Both the position numbers and the translations under genes were made by a program. The notes beneath the pieces are model-generated. The model had not been told where the DNA came from and searched no databases. It was given only the letters and a program-made list of their open reading frames with translations. This document shows, piece after piece, positions 16,313 through 24,207 of a DNA stretch of 64,000 nucleotides (the first letter of the stretch is position 1; every line of letters begins with the position of its first letter). Source of the DNA: Marinifilum sp. N1E240 (GTDB lineage: Bacteria > Bacteroidota > Bacteroidia > Bacteroidales > Marinifilaceae); assembly GCF_009295825.1 (NCBI RefSeq), contig NZ_WHKF01000012.1, forward strand, positions 1 to 64,000, in the 5' to 3' direction.

Positions 16313-17896
16313 ATGCGGAAAAAGAACAAAATAGAGCACTTTAAGGCATCATTTGGGAAGTTAAAAGATGAAGAATACAATTTCGAGCTAATCGAAAAAT
16401 ATTTCAGGGATAAGGATAATTCAGGTTCTTTTCAGGAGCTATCGGATAAAACTTGTTCCGATCTTGATTTTGAAGAGCTGTTTATGTTTCTGGATAGGAC
16501 AACCTCTAAAATTGGGCAGCAGTGTTTGTACAACAAATTACGTGTTTTGCCGAATAATTCTGATGGTATCGATCGTAAAGAAAAGATCATACAAGCACTG
16601 TCTGAGGATTCGGAATTAAGGATTCGTACACAATTACAGCTCGATAAGCTATGCAAGAACGATGTTTATTACGTTTCAACTTTATTTCAGGAAGAGTACG
16701 CCAAGCCTCCCAAGTGGTTTTTTGTTATTCGCTTGCTTTCATTCACCAGTCTATTGTCCTTACTTTTATTTCCCTTTAATCCACAACTATTTTTTGTATT
16801 TTTTACGGTATTCATTGTCAATCTTATCATCCATTATTGGAATAAGAGAAATCTATACAAGTATTTGGGTTCCATACCACAACTATTGCGCTTACATAAG
16901 GTAGCTGTTAATCTCAATAAGGAAAAACTATTTACTGATATTGATCCAAAATTGGATGATTCCATTCGAATTTTGAATCAGGTTCGGAACAGAATGTCAT
17001 TTTTTAGGTTGGATGCTCATTTGCAAAGCGAAATGGAAGCGGTATTTTGGTTTTTATTGGAGTTATTCAAAATTACTTTTATTCTGGAGCCATTGCTATT
17101 GTTTGGTATTTTAGACCGTTTAGATCGCAAGAGAATAGAGATTGAGAAGGTGTTCTCATATGTTGGAGAGGTGGATATCTTGCTTTCTATTGCGTCACTG
17201 CGAAAAGGATTAGATACTTACTGTCTGCCCAAAATAAGCGAATCGAATTTTTCTGCAACAGGGGTATGTCATCCTTTAATCTACAATTGTGTTCCCAATA
17301 GCATACAGCTTTCCGATAAATCGATATTGCTTACTGGTTCTAATATGTCAGGAAAAACCTCTTTCATACGAGCCATTGGTATAAATACCTTATGTGGATT
17401 AACTATTAATACCTGTTTTGCCGAACAAATGACCCTTCCGAGAGTACGGATATTCTCAGCAATACGCATTAGCGACGATTTGTTGAATGATAAAAGCTAT
17501 TATTTCGAGGAAGTGCTCACCATTAAAGACATGATTGATAATAGTGCGAACGGCAAGCCAAATCTGTTTCTATTGGATGAAATATTTAAGGGAACCAATA
17601 CGATAGAGAGAATTTCGGCAGGAAAGGCTGTTCTTTCATCATTAGCAAATCGAAACAATATTGTGTTTGTATCAACTCACGATATTGAATTGACAGACTT
17701 ATTACAACAAGAGTATGAATTGTTTCATTTTAGTGAATTGGTAAACGAGAACAATGTTGATTTTGATTACAAACTTAAGGAAGGAAAGCTACTCAATCGA
17801 AATGCCATACGGATTCTTCAAATTAACAATTATCCCAATGATTTAATCGATGAGGCAATTGCTCTATCAAAAACACTTGATAATAAATCATCCTAA
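16313..17896 (+). CDS. MutS-related ATPase with two membrane helices
   Basis: A 527-residue protein. The C-terminal third is a MutS domain V ATPase: Walker A TGSNMSGKTS at 341-350, Walker B LFLLDEIFKGTN at about 418-429, and the D-loop/H region STHDIELTDLL after it. The N-terminal mismatch-recognition domains of true MutS are missing. Two adjacent hydrophobic segments (about 135-175) precede the lever-like helical region. Membrane-associated MutS-like ATPases of this size recur in Bacteroidota and lack a known function. It is not MutS, and not MutS2, which has a C-terminal Smr domain. The following thioredoxin-like lipoprotein is 69 bases away. Confidence 0.85.
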   Translation: MRKKNKIEHFKASFGKLKDEEYNFELIEKYFRDKDNSGSFQELSDKTCSDLDFEELFMFLDRTTSKIGQQCLYNKLRVLPNNSDGIDRKEKIIQALSEDSELRIRTQLQLDKLCKNDVYYVSTLFQEEYAKPPKWFFVIRLLSFTSLLSLLLFPFNPQLFFVFFTVFIVNLIIHYWNKRNLYKYLGSIPQLLRLHKVAVNLNKEKLFTDIDPKLDDSIRILNQVRNRMSFFRLDAHLQSEMEAVFWFLLELFKITFILEPLLLFGILDRLDRKRIEIEKVFSYVGEVDILLSIASLRKGLDTYCLPKISESNFSATGVCHPLIYNCVPNSIQLSDKSILLTGSNMSGKTSFIRAIGINTLCGLTINTCFAEQMTLPRVRIFSAIRISDDLLNDKSYYFEEVLTIKDMIDNSANGKPNLFLLDEIFKGTNTIERISAGKAVLSSLANRNNIVFVSTHDIELTDLLQQEYELFHFSELVNENNVDFDYKLKEGKLLNRNAIRILQINNYPNDLIDEAIALSKTLDNKSS

Positions 17897-17965
17897 AATC
17901 TGTAGCTAAAAAATCTTTTCCAACTCAATTACAAGTTGTAACTTATGCTTATAAGCTTAGCTAGC

Positions 17966-18463
17966 ATGAGATACCTACTGTTTACATTTCTATTACTGAT
18001 TTCCTTTTCATGTACAAAGTCTGTAGATGAGAATCGCGTAATTGACACGCAAAAATTTTCTCAATTGATTACGGAAAAAGATAAAACATTAGTGTATGTA
18101 TGGACCACATGGTGCAGTGGTTGCCGCAAAAGCTTATCAGAAACATTACCCAAGCTCATGAAAGACATTAACTCTGAAGAGTATCAGTTGATATTAATAG
18201 CAGCTAGTAAAAACAGGGTAGAGGTAGATTCTTTGGTAGGAGCAAGTGGTTTAAGCAACAGTTCCTGGTTCCTCGATTTTTTAGGACCAGACAAAGGCAG
18301 TTTCCAATCCATTGGCATTCGACAATTTTTATCGGCTAACTTTAAAGGAGAAAAAATCTATACAGGTGGTATTCCTGTATTTTTCCTGGTCGATCGCAAT
18401 AAAAAAGTTCTGCAAAAGAAATTGCCACATTCTTATGATGAGGTAATGCAGCTTTTGAAATAA
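17966..18463 (+). CDS. Thioredoxin-like lipoprotein
   Basis: A 165-residue lipoprotein starting at ATG 17966; an in-frame ATG 21 bases upstream adds seven residues. The signal ends in the lipobox SFSC (Cys16). The thioredoxin fold has the pair WTTWCSGC, a weak match to the usual CxPC, and a cis-proline in GGIPVFFLVD. It probably reduces or senses disulfides on the periplasmic face. It follows the MutS-like ATPase on the same strand at 69 bases, so co-transcription is possible. Confidence 0.8.
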   Translation: MRYLLFTFLLLISFSCTKSVDENRVIDTQKFSQLITEKDKTLVYVWTTWCSGCRKSLSETLPKLMKDINSEEYQLILIAASKNRVEVDSLVGASGLSNSSWFLDFLGPDKGSFQSIGIRQFLSANFKGEKIYTGGIPVFFLVDRNKKVLQKKLPHSYDEVMQLLK

Positions 18464-18561
18464 AAGTTCCTAACCTCAAACCCCTGGCATTGGGTTCAAA
18501 TAATAGATCATGGAAAATTAAACGATTGACTTTTCGATTGTTAGATGTTCATAAAACAAAA

Positions 18562-18590
18562 AGACCCATCAGTTAATTGACAGGTCTAAT
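18562..18590 (-). terminator. Terminator downstream of kamA-like gene
   Basis: Read on minus, AGACCTGTCA pairs imperfectly with TGATGGGTCT around a short loop and is followed by TTTTTG. It lies 30 bases after the stop of the radical SAM gene. The stem has two internal mismatches, so strength is uncertain. Confidence 0.6.
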
Positions 18591-18619
18591 TTTAAATATC
18601 ATTAAATCGCTTACGCGTT

Positions 18620-19894
18620 TTATTCTTCGTACATAAATTTATCCGTGAAAGCAGGTTTTAAATCATCTAACCAAAGTGCTTTTGGATCGTATTTGGCAAA
18701 GAATGGTTGTCCTACCCAGTCTGATTTTCTTCCCTGAATAAAGTTTAGAACAAATACTTTTTCGCCATTAATTTCGGTGATACCAGCAACTTGTACTTTA
18801 CCAGGATTAGCTGACATACTAGGTCCACGAACGGTACGGCAAACACCACTTACCTGAGAATAAGCTTTACGGAAGATGTTCCATGCTTCTTCTAAAGTAA
18901 TCGCAAAATATTCCTGAGCACCCGTTTCGCGAGCAATAAACATGTAGTAAGGAATCATTCCCATATCTACTTGTTTTCTCCACATGCGAGCCCACATATC
19001 CGCATCATCATTCAAATGCTTCATTAGTGGCGACTGAGTTCTGATAACAGCACCTGTTGCACGAATGTTTTTAACGGCTTGGGCTACAGCTTCGGTACTC
19101 ATTTCGTTAATGTGGTTGAAATGTGCCATAATAGACAAATTCAATCCGTTGTCAGCAATCTTTTGGAATACATCCAATAATTGTTGAGCATCATCATCCG
19201 ATGTGTAACGGTATGGCCAGTATCCTAATGTTTTGGTACCAATACGAATGGTTTTCAAGTTTGGAATATCAGCCGCAAGAATTGCATCGATATAGTTCTC
19301 AAACATTTTCGATTTCATTACCATTGGATCTCCACCCGTAAACAGTAAATCTGTAATTTGTGGATTTTCTCTTAAGTAAGCAATCACCAAATCAACTTGT
19401 TTCATGGCAAACTTCAATTCATCGATTCCTGTAAATTGAGGCCAACGGAAACAAAAAGTACAATACGCATGACAAGTTTGTCCCTGAGTTGGGAAAAATA
19501 GCATGGTTTCATTGTATTTGTGTTGAATACCAACCAATTTCTCTCCATTCAGTTCGGGAACATTATGAACCTGTCCGGCAGGGTTTGGATTTAAATCCAT
19601 CCTGATTTGATTGGCAGCTTTGGTAATTTCCGGGCGAGATGCACCACTCTTGATTAATTCAGCCATGCGATCGTAATGCTTGGCCGATAACATATCTTTT
19701 TGAGGAAATGTTAGGATGAAAATTGGATCATTTTCAAAATTATCCCAATCAATTAACTCATCAACTACATAGTTATTTGCTTTAAATGGAAGAACCTCTC
19801 CAACTACCTCGATGTCAAAAATCTGCTCTTCACTCAATCTACTGATTTGAGGGATTTTCTTAAAGGTCTTCAATGTGTAAGCTCTATACTTCAT
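18620..19894 (-). CDS. KamA-family radical SAM protein (lysine 2,3-aminomutase-like)
   Basis: A 424-residue protein. The radical SAM cluster motif CxxxCxxC is C141, C145, C148 (CHAYCTFC), followed by FTGGDPMVM. The family's PLP lysine is probably in SANPGKVQVAGI near residue 365, where classical enzymes have PGGGGK. Lysine 2,3-aminomutases interconvert alpha- and beta-lysine; relatives act on glutamate or modify EF-P lysine (EpmB). The protein is longer than EpmB and no EpmA partner is present. The substrate cannot be fixed from sequence. The gene has a candidate promoter about 250 bases upstream, giving a long leader. Confidence 0.85.
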   Translation of the reverse strand: MKYRAYTLKTFKKIPQISRLSEEQIFDIEVVGEVLPFKANNYVVDELIDWDNFENDPIFILTFPQKDMLSAKHYDRMAELIKSGASRPEITKAANQIRMDLNPNPAGQVHNVPELNGEKLVGIQHKYNETMLFFPTQGQTCHAYCTFCFRWPQFTGIDELKFAMKQVDLVIAYLRENPQITDLLFTGGDPMVMKSKMFENYIDAILAADIPNLKTIRIGTKTLGYWPYRYTSDDDAQQLLDVFQKIADNGLNLSIMAHFNHINEMSTEAVAQAVKNIRATGAVIRTQSPLMKHLNDDADMWARMWRKQVDMGMIPYYMFIARETGAQEYFAITLEEAWNIFRKAYSQVSGVCRTVRGPSMSANPGKVQVAGITEINGEKVFVLNFIQGRKSDWVGQPFFAKYDPKALWLDDLKPAFTDKFMYEE

Positions 19895-20378
19895 AGGCTA
19901 ATATCCGGTTTTGATGTTTTAACATACAATCGAGTTGTGAAAACGATTGCTTTAGTTGTAATTCGTTTATTCAAAATCAAGCTATTAGGATATGGTAGCA
20001 ACGAAATTGGTGAAAACTCGTGCGAGTCATAGGCTACAATTAGGATTCCTTATATAAAATTAAGGAAAAAATGGGATATTTTCCATATAAACTGTTCATA
20101 GTCAGCTGTAAAAGGAAGGCTATTATCCCAGTGTATCAAATAGCTGTGGCACAAAAGTATATTTTTTAAATCTCTTAAACAAGGGGGGAATGCCTATATA
20201 AAATGTGCAGTGTTAAGGATTTAACTTTTCAGACCTTCTTATTTGTTTTGCAGGAATGACTCATAAAGATTACTTTTGCTGAGGATCAGACAGAAGATGC
20301 ACGGCTTGTAAAATCCTTATTTAACAGGTATTTCGTGTATTCTAAATAAAATTTTTTTAGCATTTCGATATTTATTTA
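19895..20378. other. Divergent intergenic region with long leader
   Basis: A 484-base gap between the minus-strand radical SAM gene and the plus-strand U32 peptidase gene. It contains a good minus-strand promoter at 20152-20182. Two hairpins lie inside the deduced leader: ACTCG/CGAGT near 20018-20030, and TTCCTTA/TAAGGAA near 20046-20068. The motif TGCCTATATAAAAT at 20191 recurs at 29654. No gene is supported. Confidence 0.5.
20152..20182 (-). promoter_or_regulatory. Bacteroidota-type promoter of the radical SAM gene
   Basis: On minus, TTG (20182-20180), then 20 bases, then TACTTTTG (20159-20152). Both boxes and the spacing match the TTG-N19/20-TAnnTTTG consensus. Transcription would start near 20145, leaving a leader of about 250 bases. 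Confidence 0.6.
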
Positions 20379-21635
20379 ATGAAAAGAAGTGAGATAGAGT
20401 TAATGGCACCAGTAGGTTCATATGAATCATTAATGGCTGCCGTTCAAGGAGGAGCCAATTCGATATATTTTGGAATTGAGCAATTGAATATGCGTTCCAG
20501 ATCGGCGAACAATTTTACCTTTGAAGATCTACGCAAGATTGCCTCAATTTGTAAAGAGAATAACATGAAATCTTACTTGACTGTTAATACGGTTTTGTTC
20601 GATCATGATATTAAATTAATGTATAAGATTGTTGATGCAGCAAAGAAGAGTGGTGTTACTGCCATTATTGCTTCCGATGTTTCGGCAATCATGTATGCAC
20701 GATCGATCGATGTTGAAGTTCACATCTCTACACAATGCAATATTACCAATATTGAAGCAGTTAAGTTTTATTCACAGTTTGCCGATGTTGTTGTGCTTGC
20801 AAGGGAATTGAATCTAAATCAGGTAAAAGGAATTTACGATCAGATTTTAGAGCAGGACATTCGCGGACCAAAGGGTGAATTGGTTCAAATTGAGATGTTT
20901 GCACACGGTGCGCTTTGCATGGCGGTTTCAGGAAAATGCTATTTGAGTTTGCATGAGAAAAATGCTTCGGCAAATCGTGGTGCTTGCATGCAAACCTGTC
21001 GTAAGGCGTATACAGTTATCGAAAAGGAATCAGGAAACGAGTTGGAGATTGACAATGAATTTATCATGTCGCCTCAGGATTTGTGTACCATTGGCTTTTT
21101 AAATAAGTTAATTGATGCAGGGGTTCGTGTTCTTAAATTTGAAGGTAGAGCTCGCTCTCCGGAATATGTAAAAACAGTTGTTTCTTCGTATAGTGAGGCT
21201 GTTGATGCTTATTTGGATGGAACTTACGATGAGGAGAAGATAGATACCTGGATGGAAAAGCTTTCAACGGTTTTTAACCGAGGGTTCTGGAATGGATATT
21301 ATTTGGGGCAAAAACTAGGAGAGTGGAGTTCGAAATATGGAAATCGAGCGACCAAGCGTAAAATGCTAATTGGTAAAGGAACCAACTATTTTACCAAAAT
21401 TAAAGTGGCTGAATTCCAATTGGAATCTAACGAGTTAAAAGTTGGTGATGAGATTTTAATTACCGGACCAACTACGGGAGTTGTTGAAACTACAATTAAA
21501 GAAATTCGTGTTGATTTAAAACCAGTTGAAAAAGCTGTTAAAGGGGATAGTTTCTCTATTGCTTTGGATACAATGATTCGTCGATCGGATAAACTTTACA
21601 AAGTGGTTGAAGTGACCAATGATCTAATTCAATAA
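20379..21635 (+). CDS. U32-family peptidase / tRNA hydroxylation protein TrhP-like
   Basis: A 418-residue protein of the U32 family. The signature lies at about 172-190: EMFAHGALCMAVSGKCYLS. The N-terminus is typical (ELMAPVGSYESLMAAVQGGANSIYFG), and conserved cysteines recur in ACMQTCRKAY. E. coli YegQ (TrhP) is needed for tRNA wobble-uridine hydroxylation (5-hydroxyuridine) and is the closest type by size and motif. RlhA, the related rRNA hydroxylation factor, is longer. It is followed at 48 bases by a TlpA-like gene and then DUF2797, probably one transcript. Confidence 0.88.
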   Translation: MKRSEIELMAPVGSYESLMAAVQGGANSIYFGIEQLNMRSRSANNFTFEDLRKIASICKENNMKSYLTVNTVLFDHDIKLMYKIVDAAKKSGVTAIIASDVSAIMYARSIDVEVHISTQCNITNIEAVKFYSQFADVVVLARELNLNQVKGIYDQILEQDIRGPKGELVQIEMFAHGALCMAVSGKCYLSLHEKNASANRGACMQTCRKAYTVIEKESGNELEIDNEFIMSPQDLCTIGFLNKLIDAGVRVLKFEGRARSPEYVKTVVSSYSEAVDAYLDGTYDEEKIDTWMEKLSTVFNRGFWNGYYLGQKLGEWSSKYGNRATKRKMLIGKGTNYFTKIKVAEFQLESNELKVGDEILITGPTTGVVETTIKEIRVDLKPVEKAVKGDSFSIALDTMIRRSDKLYKVVEVTNDLIQ

Positions 21636-21646
21636 ACAAAATGTAC

Positions 21647-21666
21647 AGACGCACGGTCGTGCGTCT
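21647..21666. repeat. 20-base perfect palindrome between two genes
   Basis: AGACGCACG-GT-CGTGCGTCT forms a 9-bp stem. It lies 11 bases after the U32 stop and 16 bases before the TlpA-like start. This GACGCACG...CGTGCGTC unit resembles a short repeat I associate with Bacteroidota intergenic regions (memory, not searched). It could also slow transcription or translation between the genes. Confidence 0.65.
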
Positions 21667-21682
21667 CTTATCAATAGAAAAT

Positions 21683-22186
21683 ATGAAAAAATTACTCTTT
21701 ACACTAGTTGCGTTAATCGCAGTATCAACTTTGTTTGCTAACGACTACAAAGGTTCTTTGTTGAAAAATGGAGACAATGTTCCAGAATTTAAAGTCACAA
21801 CTCTTGATGGAAAAGAGATAGCAATTGCTGACTTAAAGGGCAAAGTTGTACTGATTAACTTTTTTGCAACCTGGTGCGGACCTTGTATGAAAGAATTGCC
21901 AGAAGTTGAGTCTCAGTTATGGCCTAAATTCAAGAATGAAAATTTTGTGATGGTTTCCATTGGTCGTGAGCACACAAAAGAGCAGTTGTTGAAATGGAAC
22001 AAGAAGAAAGGTTTTACTTTCCCAATAGCACCAGATCCTAAACGTGAGGTTTATTCAAAATTTGCGAGTCAATACATTCCTCGTAACTTTATCGTTGATA
22101 AGAGTGGAAAAATTGTTTGGCAAGGTGTGGGATTCGATCAAAAAGAGTTGGGTCACATGATCAAAACCATTCAGGAAAACTTGTAA
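21683..22186 (+). CDS. TlpA/ResA-like periplasmic thioredoxin
   Basis: A 167-residue protein starting at ATG 21683, which puts a signal peptide (KKLLFTLVALIAVSTLFA) at the N-terminus. The ATG 42 bases upstream lies in the palindromic repeat and is unlikely. The domain is a TlpA-like thioredoxin with the redox pair WCGPC in FFATWCGPCMKELP, and the cis-proline in IPRNFIVD. It probably reduces disulfides in exported proteins. It sits between the U32 gene and DUF2797 with small gaps. Confidence 0.9.
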   Translation: MKKLLFTLVALIAVSTLFANDYKGSLLKNGDNVPEFKVTTLDGKEIAIADLKGKVVLINFFATWCGPCMKELPEVESQLWPKFKNENFVMVSIGREHTKEQLLKWNKKKGFTFPIAPDPKREVYSKFASQYIPRNFIVDKSGKIVWQGVGFDQKELGHMIKTIQENL

Positions 22187-22198
22187 CAGACGAACAGA

Positions 22199-22993
22199 AT
22201 GCAGGGAAATATTAGAAAAATGTATACCCATTTAGGGGAGAATGTTGACTATAAATTGCCTATTGGTGATGAATTAGTTGATATGAACTCGTTGATTGGA
22301 AAAGAAATAAGTTTTAAATATTTGGGACAGATAAATTGTATTTATTGTGGAAAGAAAACCAAAACTTCTTTCTCGCAAGGATACTGTTACTCTTGTTTCA
22401 CTACGCTTCCACAAACCGATCCAAGCATTGTTCGTCCGGAATTGGATTTGTCCTATTTAGGAATATCCCGGGATATGGAGTGGGCTAAGGAGAATTCTTT
22501 GAAGCCTCACTATGTATATTTGGCTTATTCAGGTAATTTAAAAGTGGGAGTGACCAGGGAGTCTCAGGTTCCAACTCGTTGGATGGATCAGGGAGCTACC
22601 AGGGCTATAAAATTGGCAAAAACACCAAACAGACATATTGCAGGGGTTATTGAGGTGGCTTTAAAGGAGCATTTTTCTGATAAAACCAATTGGAGAGAGA
22701 TGCTGAAGCAAGAAAATCATACGGATATTGATTTGCTGGCTGAGAAGAACAAGGCAGCAGATCTATTGCATCCTGAGTTGAAGCAGTATCTCAGTAATGA
22801 GGATGAGGTTTACAAGATTGCTTTCCCAGTTACCGAAACTCTTGATAAGATCAAAAGCTTTGGTTTTGAGAAAGTCAGTGAGTATACCGGAGTTTTAAAA
22901 GGAATTAAGGGGCAATACCTTATTTTTGAAGGAGGACAAGTTATAAATATTCGAAAACATAGCGGATATTTAATCGAATTGAAAGCAGAATAG
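22199..22993 (+). CDS. DUF2797 protein with zinc ribbon and GIY-YIG-like region
   Basis: A 264-residue cytoplasmic protein of the DUF2797 family. Four cysteines in two CxxC pairs at about 43-61 (CIYCGKK and CYSC) form a zinc ribbon. A GIY-YIG-like stretch follows: YVYLAYSGNLKVGVTR, then PTRWMDQGA. No conserved catalytic Glu or metal site can be confirmed by eye. Function is unknown. It starts 12 bases after the TlpA-like gene and is likely co-transcribed. Confidence 0.85.
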   Translation: MQGNIRKMYTHLGENVDYKLPIGDELVDMNSLIGKEISFKYLGQINCIYCGKKTKTSFSQGYCYSCFTTLPQTDPSIVRPELDLSYLGISRDMEWAKENSLKPHYVYLAYSGNLKVGVTRESQVPTRWMDQGATRAIKLAKTPNRHIAGVIEVALKEHFSDKTNWREMLKQENHTDIDLLAEKNKAADLLHPELKQYLSNEDEVYKIAFPVTETLDKIKSFGFEKVSEYTGVLKGIKGQYLIFEGGQVINIRKHSGYLIELKAE

Positions 22994-23009
22994 GTAAAAA
23001 AGAGTAAAA

Positions 23010-23045
23010 TTGTAGGCAAAAAGATCAAATTTCTTGATACATTTG
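23010..23045 (+). promoter_or_regulatory. Candidate promoter of ilvE
   Basis: TACATTTG at 23038-23045 fits the TAnnTTTG box. The nearest TTG (23010) is 25 bases upstream, longer than ideal. The start would be near 23052, giving a 54-base leader. Confidence 0.4.
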
Positions 23046-23105
23046 CCTTATATCTTTTATACTTAAATAAAAACAAAACACTAATCGCTAAATTCATATC
23101 TGAAA

Positions 23106-24122
23106 ATGGAAAACATAGACTGGAAAGAATTTGGTTTTGGTTACACTAAAACCGATTACAATGTTCGTTGTCACTATCGTGATGGAAAATGGGGAGAATT
23201 AGAAGTTTCTTCTTCTGATCAGGTTAATGTGCACATTGCAGCTACTGGCTTACATTACGGACAGCAGGCATTCGAAGGTTTAAAAGCATTTAAAGGTCCT
23301 GATGGAAAGGTAAGAGTATTTCGCATCGATGAGAACGGAAAACGTCTTCAGAATTCTTCTAATGGTATTATGATGGCTGAAATGCCTCTTGAATTGTTTG
23401 AAGAAGCTGTAACTAAGGCAATCAAATTAAACGAAAGATGGGTTCCTCCTTACGAATCGGGTGCTTCTCTTTATATTCGTCCAGTTCTTTTTGGTAATGG
23501 TGCACAAGTTGGTGTCAACCCAGCGCCGGAATACACATTTGCTGTATTCGTAATGCCGGTAGGACCTTATTTCAAAGAAGGTTTCAAACCAACTGACTAT
23601 GTAATTTATCGTGAGTACGATCGTGCTGCTCCACAGGGAACAGGTACTATCAAAGTTGGTGGTAACTATGCTTCATCTTTAAGAGGAGGAACACGTGCAC
23701 ACGATGAGGGATTTTCTGCAGTACTATTCTTAGACGCTAAGGAAAAGAAATATATTGACGAGTGTGGACCTGCTAACTTCTTTGGAATTAAGGATAACTC
23801 GTATGTAACTCCAAAATCAAACTCAATTTTACCTTCTATAACAAACAAAAGTTTGTGTCAGATCGCTGAAGATATGGGTATGACTGTAGAGCGTAGACCA
23901 ATTACTGTTGAAGAATTGGCTGACTTTACGGAAGCTGGTGCTTGTGGTACTGCTGCTGTAATTTCTCCAATTCGTAAGATTGTTGACGCAGATAATAAAA
24001 TTGATTATTTCTACGGTGATGAGGCTGGTAAGACAAGTTTCAAATTGTATGAAACACTTCGTGGAATTCAGTACGGAACTATTGAAGACAAACACAATTG
24101 GAATACAATTATCGAGTTTTAA
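23106..24122 (+). CDS. ilvE: Branched-chain amino acid aminotransferase
   Basis: A 338-residue fold-type IV PLP aminotransferase that interconverts leucine, isoleucine and valine with their 2-oxo acids, using 2-oxoglutarate. The PLP lysine is K183 in GTIKVGGNYASSL. The N-terminal signature LHYGQQAFEGLKAF and the C-terminal GTAAVISPI are typical of long, BCAT-like members. Length matches the family. The gene is single and ends at a bidirectional terminator before ahpF. Confidence 0.94.
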   Translation: MENIDWKEFGFGYTKTDYNVRCHYRDGKWGELEVSSSDQVNVHIAATGLHYGQQAFEGLKAFKGPDGKVRVFRIDENGKRLQNSSNGIMMAEMPLELFEEAVTKAIKLNERWVPPYESGASLYIRPVLFGNGAQVGVNPAPEYTFAVFVMPVGPYFKEGFKPTDYVIYREYDRAAPQGTGTIKVGGNYASSLRGGTRAHDEGFSAVLFLDAKEKKYIDECGPANFFGIKDNSYVTPKSNSILPSITNKSLCQIAEDMGMTVERRPITVEELADFTEAGACGTAAVISPIRKIVDADNKIDYFYGDEAGKTSFKLYETLRGIQYGTIEDKHNWNTIIEF

Positions 24123-24152
24123 TCGATAATTATTATTCCTTTGATAATATAG

Positions 24153-24186
24153 AAAAAGCATCAAGGTTAGTACTTGATGCTTTTTT
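24153..24186. terminator. Bidirectional terminator between ilvE and ahpF
   Basis: An 8-bp stem, GCATCAAG/CTTGATGC, has a 7-base loop, with an A-run on the left and a T-run on the right. It lies between converging genes and can end both transcripts. Confidence 0.86.
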
Positions 24187-24207
24187 AGTTGTAAGTATTT
24201 TGTTTGC

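Noticed and set aside
18620-19894. EF-P lysine modifier EpmB
   Set aside because: The protein is longer than EpmB and no epmA or efp gene is nearby.
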